A program made the position numbers and the translations under genes. This document shows, piece after piece, positions 55,900 through 64,000 of a stretch of 64,000 bases of DNA (the first letter of the stretch is position 1; every line of letters begins with the position of its first letter). The notes under the pieces are model-generated. The model saw only the letters and a program-made list of their open reading frames with translations. It did not search any database and was not told the origin of the DNA. The DNA comes from Pomphorhynchus laevis (taxonomy: Eukaryota > Acanthocephala > Palaeacanthocephala > Echinorhynchida > Pomphorhynchidae): assembly GCA_012934845.2 (NCBI GenBank), contig WNNJ02001818.1:1-64000 (forward strand). The letters are read 5' to 3'.

Positions 55900-56419
55900 G
55901 CATTTAAGTCAGAATGAACTGTAAATTGACAAAGTTATATGAATACAGAGTAGCTTTATAGTTATCCTTTAATTTAGATCCTATAATTTATTATATAAAT
56001 ACAAAATTATTAGTTAATTTAGTTGATATATTTTAATAAAGTTAATTATTTTTTATTTATCTTTATTTATCGTATAAAATTCGTAGACTCAGTTATCTGA
56101 TCTGATTTGCTCTACTGACAAGTTATTATTGACCTGTGGACTTTGTTTTTCTGGTAATATAACCTCTGTCAGAAATACTGAAACGATGTATTCTTGATAC
56201 GATATTATTATTTTTCTGTTAATTTTCAAATTGAGATTTTAATTGTAATAATTATTTTAATTTTAAAAATAAATAAATAATAAAAAAATAATTTAAAATT
56301 TAAATAATTAAATTTTAATTATTTTTTTAATTTTATTTAATTTTAATCTTATTGTTTAGAATTATACATCAACAAAACATTATTAAAATACTAAATTTAC
56401 AATATACAAATCAACAAAA
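55900..56419. other. A/T-rich sequence with PLE-related phrases
   Basis: cgtagactcagttatctgat, gatttgctctactgacaag and cctgtggactttg (56090-56150) recur at 56825-56870 and in reverse at 63190-63290. They mark another conserved PLE-associated segment. No gene. Confidence 0.5.
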
Positions 56420-56590
56420 TTAAGCGGTAAATTTTATGCATGGATAATAAACAATCTGCTTTGTATTAGAATAAGGTAAACTAAATAATCAAATTTAATC
56501 CGAGTAGCCTCATTCTTAATAAAACTAATATTGATTATGGATAAGGTATGTATCTAGATATGAACATCAAAACTACTGTTAGTTCTATTT
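56420..56590 (+). pseudogene. Scrambled PLE 3' fragments
   Basis: tgcatggataataaacaat...tttgtattagaataagg matches the end of the PLE frame at 62250-62295. It is then followed by cttaataaaactaatattgattatggataaggt, which matches 61888-61925, an earlier part. The order is thus inverted relative to the better copy. Confidence 0.6.
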
Positions 56591-57060
56591 GAATTATATT
56601 TTATCTCTAAAAATAATATGATATTATTATTTTTAATATTATAATATTATAATATTATAAATAATATTTCTCAATCCAAATAAAAACGGAATTCCTTGAA
56701 ATTACACGAAAAACAAAATTAAAAATAAAATTTTATGGATAATAAACAATAGGATTTGTATTAGAATAGGGTACAAATCAAATTTCATCATTTATTATAA
56801 TCATATATTTATTAATTTTATACTTCTGATTTGCTCTACTAACAAGTATTATTGACCAGTGGACTTTGTTTTATTATAACATTTCTCTGTCAGAAAGGCT
56901 TAAATCAATAGCATTATCAATAGTTGTTAGTCATCAATAGTTTTTTGATATTAACTATTTCATCAATAGTTATCCTTGAATAGTTTTATTAGTTTGAATA
57001 GTTTTTATTTTTTATTTTTAGCCTTTACATATTTTTATCATTATAGAACATTGACTTATA
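56591..57060. other. A/T-rich spacer
   Basis: No gene. It contains tataatatt runs (56630-56665), another PLE tail phrase (tttatggataataaacaatag at 56733) and repeats of tcaatagtt (56900-56970). Confidence 0.5.
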
Positions 57061-57277
57061 ATAATTATTTACAACCGATTGGCATCGTTTAGCAATAAGT
57101 AATCATTAATTAACCATCGGGACGCTAGGTGCCAGTCGATTAAGTATTAGGCTGACACCCATTGGAATCGTGGATCGGCCCATGCAACGTATGTTCGACA
57201 TTCGTCGATCAACGGCTAAATAATTGACCGGCTTACATCAGCCATAGGGATAGTATTTTCATAGACTATCTCAGAAC

Positions 57278-57550
57278 CCTCCGATGACTATAACGGCGGA
57301 TTAGACAATGGACGGAAAGAAGGAAGGATCATGTCACTGAGGCATGCTTCCTTTCAGTATCGATGTTGGATCATCAAAGGATACCGGGAACGGGATATAG
57401 TCGAACAAACAAAATCACTCCGATGACTACAACGACAGATTGAACAATTGACAAAAAGGCAGAAGAGAGTCTCGGAGACCTGTTTCCTTACAGTAGCAAA
57501 GTTGGATCATCAAAGGATATCGGGAGCTGGAGATAGCCGAACAAACAAAC
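57278..57550 (+). repeat. Tandem 5' monomers of LINE-D
   Basis: Two units of about 140 bp. Each starts ctccgatgact(a/c)taacg..(c)ag(a)tt and ends with ttggatcatcaaaggata, then cgggag, then cgaacaaacaaa, at 57278-57417 and 57418-57550. They precede the endonuclease frame at 57.87 kb. Confidence 0.75.
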
Positions 57551-57859
57551 CAAGACAATGAAAATGACAAGCAACAAATTTACAAAACATAAATCAAGTG
57601 AAAGAACAACGGTCAACTCACGACTGACCAGAAGAGTTTTCATTGTAGGGTGCCATGTGATCGGGCAGTTGTACGGAGACAGCGAAAGAGACATCAACAT
57701 CCGAAGCGGATAAGCCTTTATGGAGGAACGTTGAATGTCATCTCGCTGTCGAGGAAGGAGCTAGAAGTAGTGTAAGAAAGGGTTCGCATCGGTCTTGAAA
57801 TAGTCGGAGTGACTTCTCTTCACTATTCTGGAACTGGAACTAAACTTTTGGATTAAGGT

Positions 57860-58830
57860 TGGACCTTGAACTATTCGGGAGTTACCAACGGAAAGCAACA
57901 ACATGCGGGTGTAGAGATACTTACAATTCCCCGGTTGTCGTTCGTGGTAGAGAGGTTTAACTCAGTAAACGAAATCTTGGCGTCTCTGAGTTTTATAGTC
58001 AATGAGGGAAAGGGGATAACTGTTATGTGTGCGTATGCTCCCGTCATTATCTCAGAATACGCAGCCTCTGCGGAAGATTTTTAGGATCTGTTTTATAGTA
58101 CTCCTGTTGGTGATGTCCTCGTTCTATTGGGTGACTTCAATGCTCATGTTGGTAGCGACAGTAGCACTTGGAAGGGAGTGTTAGGAAATAACGGACTCAG
58201 TGATCTGAATGCGAGTGGTGTTGAATTATTGCACTTTTGTTCTCGTAAGAATTTGTGCATAACAAACACAATGTTTGAACATAACGAGATTCTTAGATGC
58301 ACATGGCCTCAGGATTAATGAGTCAAAGATCAATGATCGTGTTTGTTACCGTTTCATCTAATGTGCGACGCTAGGTTCTGGACACTCGTGTGAAGAGAGG
58401 GGTTGATCTGTCAATCGATCACTACCTTGTGGTTGGTAAACTTTGATGGCAGGATCGGATGAATGACAAGCCTGGAAAAACGTTTTGTAAGGGCGTGTTG
58501 GGAGTGTTTAGCAGATGTTTCTGTCAAAGAAAGTTTTTCTGGCTACATCCGGAAGGACTTCTCTTGGTTGCCAGAAAAGGAGAAGATCATTGATCAGGAA
58601 TGGGATATGTTCAGATCTTCGCTTGTCAAAGCAATTGTTAAAAGTTGTGGCGCGAAGGCATTAGGTGCTTGTCGCTGATAAAATACTCGAACTGCATGGT
58701 GGACCCCAACAGTTAGAGATTTTCTCCAACAGAAAAAGCTGGCTTATAAGACAACTTTGTCAGATAAATCAGTGGAAGCTGTAGACAAGTTGCTATTTTT
58801 CACAAGTTGTGAATTATTTAAGATTTCATA
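57860..58830 (+). pseudogene. LINE-D, endonuclease region
   Basis: Reading from 57866: a phrase of the APE endonuclease (IVNEGKGITVMCAYAP), a stop at 58082, then [16 protein letters not shown] at 58128, with catalytic GDFNAHVG, and [10 protein letters not shown]...CTWP. A second frame (58463-58678) continues with FVRACWECL and EKIIDQEWDMF, and the end (58690) has AWWTPTVRDF. These belong to the endonuclease-to-RT linker of a CR1/Rex-like LINE. The RT palm is missing here. There are at least two frameshifts and stops. Confidence 0.8.
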
Positions 58831-58844
58831 CAATTAATATTAAA

Positions 58845-58965
58845 ATAAAATTGAAATTGAGAATAAAAATCAATTTTTATGAATTTACTAATAAATAATA
58901 GAAAATGTATTTGAATAAGTAATAGAGGTCATTAAGATATACTGCTATGTTATTAAATCTCAATA
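58845..58965 (+). repeat. PLE-associated 3' motif, decayed copy
   Basis: aaaatcaatttttatgaatttactaataaataatag, then taatagaggtcatta.gat, then actgctatgttatta. It shows the same order as the other copies but stops before the ggcccc part. Confidence 0.6.
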
Positions 58966-59648
58966 GCATATATCAATGTATCAATATATTAATCATAATA
59001 GCATATCTAAAGACGATATCAAAATATTATCCAATAATATATTCAAACCATGTGTTATTGCAATGCTTTTGCTTTATGAATAAACGCAATTATTTAAAAT
59101 ACTTTAGAAATTAAAGAACCTTTTGTGAATAAACTGAAAGAGGTTTTATTCTAAGTCGTTCTGTGAGTGTTTATAGAATTCGAAAACTGAGGTTAAGGAT
59201 TTTGAACACTAAGGGTCATTCAACACAACAACGGTGTCTAAGTAATGTATACTCACTGAAATATGTTCATCCGATAATGATTTATATTTAAATTGCGAAG
59301 AAACTGTTTGTCTAAAATTATGTTGATTATTAATTGATTATTTTGATTATTAAAATTCTATTGATTATGAGTTTACAATGAAAATCCCAAATTATTTAAT
59401 AAAATAATATCAATAAATGTCTTAACCCATCAGTAAAAGTAATCCATCTTTGCCGTAGGATTGTTCTACTTCATTGGGGCTCTACAACAATAAACCATAA
59501 GAATCCGGCAAAATTATTTAATTTAAATTGATCGCCACTATTCAATTTAAATACCCACTGTTTAGACGGAGTAATAAAAGACATGTCAGGTTTGTGACTA
59601 ACTGTATCAGAGCCCATTGTGCATTGTTATAATAGTGTGGCTATGTGA
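58966..59648. other. Spacer without recognisable genes
   Basis: A/T-rich with no supported coding sequence. Short repeated cataatagcatat phrases occur near 58966-59000. Confidence 0.5.
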
Positions 59649-60207
59649 TCTTCTTTTGGTCATCTCACCGATGATTTGTAATAACAGCCAAACTGCAGTC
59701 ATTAAAATTGTTTTAATGACTGCAATCAGGGAGATTGAGAAGCGGATTTGTGCAGCTAACGCAGCAATCCGTTATTTGTACAGGTCTGTCGTGGTGAAGC
59801 GGGAGTTGAGTCTGCGAGCGAAGCTTTTGGTTTACTACGCAATCTTTGTTCCTATCTTAACCTATGGTCATGAGCTTTGAGTTATGGCCGAAAAGATAAG
59901 ATCTTTGATACATGCGACTGAAATGAGGTTACTTCGCGGTGCGGCCAGTCTAAGCCTAAGAGATAAGGTTAGGGATTCGGTCATTCGGAATAGACTCCGA
60001 GTAAAGTGACTGCTTCTCCACAGCGAAGAATGTCAGTTTAGCTGGGTAGGACACGTTCTGAGGATGTCTAGGGATCGCCTTCTTCGGAGGGTTTTCCAGG
60101 TCGAACTCTCTGGAAAGAGACCTCGAGATAGGGAAAAAGTGGTCTTCTTTTGGTCATCTCACCGATGATTTGTAATAACGGCCAAACTGCAGTCATTAAA
60201 ATTGTTT
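59649..60207 (+). mobile_element. 5'-truncated LINE-D 3' fragment with 65-bp target duplication
   Basis: The insert (about 59714-60142) encodes RT C-terminal sequence: REIEKRICAANAAIRYLYRS, VKRELSLRAKLLVYYAI, TYGHEL, a stop, then MAEKIRSLIHATEMRLLRG and LLLHSEECQFSWVGHVLRMS. This is the conserved tail of CR1/Rex-like LINEs. The flanks 59649-59713 and 60143-60207 are the same 65 bp with one mismatch. At the left junction the last 14 bases of the target also occur as an inverted copy, making a perfect hairpin (tgcagtcattaaaa, ttg, ttttaatgactgca). Confidence 0.85.
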
Positions 60208-60954
60208 CTACTTCATATGGCGTCTATCACAATGTAATTTAAAGAATGCCTTAAGATATTTAATTTTGATTGATTATTTCTATATTTGTGGTATAGCGAT
60301 TGCTCATTAAATAGAGCGTTTAGACAATGGGTAGAGTAAAGCACGCAATGTACACGTAACTTTTAATATCGCAGTCTTCTCCAGTGCATTGCAAAAATAA
60401 TGTTGTTATGTGTTCGTCTAGGACGCTGTGCAAACAGCGGTGATTCCTCGTAGCTACAAAGAAATGGCAGCCATTTTGTTTTTATTTTATTTTGCGTCTG
60501 CCATAATATATAAGGATTTTTATACGCAAACCTGTGATGATTAAAACAAACAATTTTGACTGATATTCGAGTTATAGCACTGAAATTTATAACTTAATCC
60601 TGTAATCCACGATAATCGCGTAAATTTCGAGTTTACTTGCATTTATGAGAAGGTAAAATAGTAGTTAAAATACCGTTAAAATTATGCAATCTATTAACTT
60701 TTGAATTCTTTCCGGTAGAAAACAAACTTTACAAAGTGCATGTACAATTCAAATGTTCATAACAGGTTTAACGTATATTGTGCTAAATAATATACTCTGT
60801 ATCCTAATTTAGATTAGATTTAATTAAAAGGAGCAGTTTCGGCTTATATTCCTCGACAAATTGGCAGCAGGACAATGCTAATGACGTATTTTCAATGATG
60901 AAATTTGATTATATAGTATCTTATATCTTATATAAAGTTAAAATAAAAACTTGA
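60208..60954. other. Spacer without recognisable genes
   Basis: No coding sequence or repeat identified, apart from a weak atgctaatgacgtatttt phrase of the PLE motif at 60885-60905. Confidence 0.5.
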
Positions 60955-61145
60955 AATTTAAAATTAAAGTCAATTTTTATGAATTGACTAATAAATAACA
61001 GACGTTGTATCAGAATAAGGAATAGAGTTTATTAGGAGGAATCGTATGTCATCAGGTTTCGGCCCCTTACTCCTCTACTCAACATAGCAGCGGGGCCACA
61101 TACATGCTAATGATGTATTTCCTCTGATGAAATTTGATTATCTGA
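60955..61145 (+). repeat. PLE-associated 3' motif, full copy
   Basis: It holds tttttatgaattgactaataaataacagacgttgtatcagaataagg, ttaggaggaatcgtatgtcatcaggtttcggcccc, catagcagcggggcc and catgctaatgatgtatttcctctgatgaaattt. This is one of the most complete copies. Confidence 0.8.
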
Positions 61146-61319
61146 ACAATTATAACAATTTAAAATATATCAAGTTAAAATTTAAAATTGAAATTTAAAA
61201 TTAAAGTTAATTTTTATGAAAAAATATGAATTTATGTATTTATAAATCACTTGGAATTGCTTATAGAAGACTTAAAATCGAGATATTCAGAATCAGAAAA
61301 TTTTTAGATCACATATGCA

Positions 61320-61572
61320 ATCAAGCCAATAAAAGCCAATTTTTATGAATTTTAATAATAAATAACAGACGTTGTATCAAAATAAGGGTTATATGTCATC
61401 GGGAGAAACTGCTATGCTATCAGGTTTCGGCCCCTATTTCTCGATCGAACATAGCAGCGAAGCCTAATACATGCTAATGACGTATTTCCTATTATTTAAT
61501 TTGATTATATAGTATGTTATTCTAATACACAGTATATTATTTATTATCCATCCATAAAAATTTTCCGCTTTA
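61320..61572 (-). repeat. Inverted copy of the PLE 3' end
   Basis: Bases 61517-61572 are the reverse complement of the last PLE codons and 3' flank (62240-62297). Bases 61320-61500 are the reverse complement of 62320-62480. Together with the right end they form an inverted repeat of about 240 bp around the PLE frame. Confidence 0.85.
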
Positions 61573-61599
61573 GAGTTTAAATTTATTTTATATAATATA

Positions 61600-62273
61600 A
61601 TGTTGATTTATATATTTTACTATTTTCTGTTTGATGTTTTTTTATAGTAACCTAGTTTAAAATATGCATATATTAAATTATTTAAATGATTTAAAAGAAA
61701 ACAAATATCGTTACAAATTGTTGCAATTCTTAAAAGTTCATTATTTTATGTATTATATTTTATATTATATAAAATATATGAAAAATATAATATGTGAAAT
61801 ATGTTTCGATACATTGACGATATATGCGTATTTAATTCTAATAATTTTTATTCAATTAGTGAACACATTTATCCAGAAAGCCTTATTCTTAACAAAACCA
61901 ATATTAATGATAAAGAAGGTGTATATCTAGATATGAACATTAAATTAACATTAACTAAAACTACTATTAATTTATATCGTAAAGATGACATATTTAAATT
62001 TACAAGAAACATATTTTGCATGAGCATTCATGCATACCATATAATATAAAATATAATACATTAAATAATGAAATTTTAAGAATTGCAACAATATGTAATG
62101 ATATTGGCTTTCTTCAAAATCATTTAAATAATTTAATAGATACATATTTTAAACTAGGTTACTATAAAAATAACATCAAGCAGAAAATAGTAAAATATAT
62201 AAATCAACACAATAATATTAAAAATAAATTTAAAATCATTAGCGGAAAATTTTTATGGATGGATAATAAATAA
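61600..62273 (+). pseudogene. Penelope-like element RT, C-terminal half
   Basis: The frame at 61801-62049 has the catalytic YIDDICVF, then YPESLILNKTNINDKEGVYL, then DMNIKLTLTK. The frame at 62016-62273 follows with ICNDIGFLQNHLNNLI and GYYKNNIKQKIVKYI. These are the catalytic motif and thumb of PLE reverse transcriptases, and they complement the N-terminal half at 55 kb. The protein ends right after the thumb (KFLWMDNK), with no C-terminal GIY-YIG domain. That suits a Naiad/Chlamys-type or endonuclease-less PLE better than classic Penelope. One frameshift separates the two frames. Confidence 0.8.
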
Positions 62274-62480
62274 TATACTTTGTATTAGAATAAGATACTA
62301 GATAGTTTTATCAGAGGAAATACATCATTAGCATGTATTTGGCCCCGCTGCTATGTTGGGTAGAGGAGTTAGGGGCCGAAACCTGATAGCATAGCAGTTC
62401 CTCCTGATGACCTCTAATTCTTATTATGATACAACGTCTGTTATTTATTAGTCAATTCATAAAAATGACGTTTATTTTAA
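62238..62480 (+). repeat. PLE 3' end with structured motif
   Basis: After the stop codon: aaatacatcattagcatgtattt (hairpin), then ggcccc, gctgctatg, gttgggtagaggagtta, ggggcc, gaaacctgatag, catagcag. The inner parts pair crosswise (ggcccc with ggggcc, ctgctatg with catagcag), as in an H-type pseudoknot. It is the reference copy for the PLE-associated motif in this window. Confidence 0.75.
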
Positions 62481-62819
62481 ATTTCAATTTTTTTTTATTT
62501 ATTTTAACTTGATTTAAATTATAGAAAATCTAAAAACAATTATTAATTTTATTATTTAATTATTAAATTTTGATTTAGCATTATTATGTTTTGTTTAGTT
62601 TATAATTATATTAAATACGTAGACTCAGTTAGCTGATTTGATTTAATATTATTGTGTTGATTTGTATATTTTACTATTTTCTGCTTGATGTTATTTTTAT
62701 AGTAACCTAATTTAAAATATGCAGCTATTAAATAATAATAAATAATTCATTCTATAAAAAATAATTTTGAATAAATAATTATTATAAGAATTTTATTTAA
62801 TTTATATCAAGTTAAAATT

Positions 62820-62990
62820 TAGATTTGAAATTTAAAATAACCAATTTTTACGAATTGACTAATAATAACAGACGTTGTAACAGAACTGCTATGCTATCAG
62901 GTTTCGTCCCTTATTCCTCCACCCAACATAGAAGCGGGGCCAAATAAATGCTAATGACGTATTTCATCTAATGAAATTTGCTTATCATAT
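62820..62990 (+). repeat. PLE-associated 3' motif, copy
   Basis: accaatttttacgaattgactaata, gacgttgtaacag, actgctatgctatcaggtttcg, catagaagcggggcc and atgctaatgacgtattt, in the same orientation as the copy at 60.96 kb. A few bases are lost. Confidence 0.75.
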
Positions 62991-63137
62991 TTGTATATTT
63001 GCTTATAAATAAATAAAATATAATATATTTGTTTACTAGATATTTTCTTATCTATTAAATTTATTTTGTTTATTTCTTTTGTTAATGTGCATATTGAATA
63101 TTGAACATTTTAATAATATTTTGTTAATTTGTACTAG

Positions 63138-63248
63138 AAAAAGAAAGTATTCATCAAACTTGATCGAAAATTAGAAGAAATTAATAATGTCGTATTAAAA
63201 ATACAGTCTCAGTATAATACCTGGAAAACAAAGCGCACAGGTCTATAA
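63138..63248 (+). pseudogene. Short charged ORF, perhaps PLE N-terminal fragment
   Basis: KKKVFIKLDRKLEEINNVV then LKIQSQYNTWKTKRTGL and a stop. It is predicted helical. It lies among PLE pieces, and its 3' end overlaps the recurring cttgccagt..aacaaatcagatcagataact segment. A further 46-codon frame at 63735-63875 (ATG, MTKYKKVEELTNTVYDILK) may be of similar origin. Neither has a nameable domain. Confidence 0.25.
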
Positions 63249-63490
63249 AAACTTGCCAGTATAACAAATCAGATCAGATAACTGGGTTTTTGTATATTAT
63301 ACTATATACCATTAAAAATCAAGACAAATAATTAATACCTATTTAAGATTCAAAGGAAAACAAAGATTTTTTTCTTGTCAAAAATTGTTGTTGAAAAAAT
63401 CTTTTTTATTATTTATTAATTTATTTATTTATTAAGTTTATTTCACGAACGACCAATAATGAATTATTAATCAATTGGCTGGAAACAATT

Positions 63491-63708
63491 CCAAAAATAA
63501 TATTTTTAAATGCTTCTCCTAATTTTTTATAATACCTTAGGATTGATAAAAAATAATAATACTAAGGTATTAATATTAATACCTTAGTCGCTTAGGATTG
63601 CGATGTCTGGAGTAGCTGGTTCGTGCACTGGCTCCACAACCTAACACCCAGACCAGTGGGTGTGAGGTCCAAAAATATAATTTTTAAATGCTTCTCCTAA
63701 TTTTTTAT
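63491..63708. mobile_element. Short 138-bp insertion flanked by 40-bp direct repeats
   Basis: The flanks 63491-63530 and 63669-63708 agree over 40 bases with two changes (ccaaaaataatatttttaaa, tgcttctcctaattttttat). The insert contains a perfect 26-base palindrome (ctaaggtattaat, attaataccttag), and ends in a G+C-richer part, ggagtagctggttcgtgcac to accagtgggtgtgaggt. It looks like a SINE-sized insertion. Confidence 0.7.
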
Positions 63709-64000
63709 CTAAATTTATTAAAATTAATACCAATATGACAAAATATAAGAAAGTAGAAGAACTTACAAATACAGTGTATGATATCTTGAAAGTGATTTAT
63801 GGAATCTTTATAAAACATCAGCTAACTATATTCAATATTAAAATTAATGATACTATTGAAGATGAAGGAAAATGATTTGACTTTACCATATTTATATATT
63901 AATTTATATAATTTATAATTTATATCAAGTTAAAATTTAAAGTGCTTAAATTTAAGTTTAAAGTTCTTTTTAAGTCGTACTTCTAGCAAGCTTTTACTCC

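Noticed and set aside
62340-62420. aggaggaactgctatg resembling a bacterial ribosome site plus start
   Set aside because: The window is eukaryotic, and the phrase belongs to the repeated PLE motif with no ORF behind it.
62320-62480. Hammerhead ribozyme in the PLE 3' motif (ctgatga and gaaac are both present)
   Set aside because: PLEs often carry hammerheads, but here GAAA precedes CTGATGA with only about 22 bases between. I could not draw helices I, II and III around the core on either strand. A covariance-model search would settle it.
1-64000. CRISPR arrays, bacterial operons or prophage
   Set aside because: Introns, a T-box gene, LINEs, PLEs and gypsy elements show an animal nuclear genome. 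The direct repeats present are tandem duplications or target duplications, without spacer structure.

Overview
This window is nuclear DNA from an animal. It is very A+T-rich, its genes are split by spliceosomal introns, and most of it is mobile-element remains. Two host genes could be rebuilt exon by exon with consistent reading phase: an iron-sulfur scaffold gene (ISCU, minus strand, 8134-13009, five exons) and a Brachyury-type T-box gene (minus strand, 45983-53840, eight exons). Two further host genes are single open frames: an unknown degenerate EF-hand protein (minus, 40611-41417) and a WD40 protein resembling the CRL4 substrate receptor DTL/CDT2 (plus, 44006-45295). The T-box gene shows a metazoan, and its T-box start resembles protostome Brachyury. 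The phylum cannot be fixed from the sequence.

Layout. 1-1.6 kb: frameshifted reverse transcriptase. 1.7-5.7 kb: one Ty3/gypsy element with an intact 1218-residue gag-pol and two unequal LTRs. 5.7-7.3 kb: a block duplicated almost exactly at 29.3-30.2 kb. 8.1-13.0 kb: ISCU, whose large intron holds a LINE tail, a tRNA-like sequence and a small ORF. 13-21 kb: foldbacks, a TIR element and decayed retroelements. 21-38.5 kb: nested retroelements, with two gypsy copies broken by LINEs and by a Penelope-like (PLE) tail. 39.5-46 kb: gene-bearing stretch with a 28S rRNA fragment. 46-54 kb: Brachyury, its long introns carrying foldback repeats and LINE pieces. 54.9-64 kb: PLE fragments plus one LINE with tandem 5' repeats.

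Themes. Introns fall into two classes, 36-49 bp and about 1-3 kb, and the long ones carry most of the recognisable repeats. Several insertions are flanked by unusually long direct repeats (about 186, 65 and 40 bp). A PLE-associated 3' motif recurs about nine times and can be drawn as a pseudoknot. Two LINE families carry tandem monomers ahead of their endonuclease. Family names for repeats (LINE-A to LINE-D, gypsy-1 to gypsy-3) are local labels for this window only. All homology calls are from recognised motifs, not from a database search.
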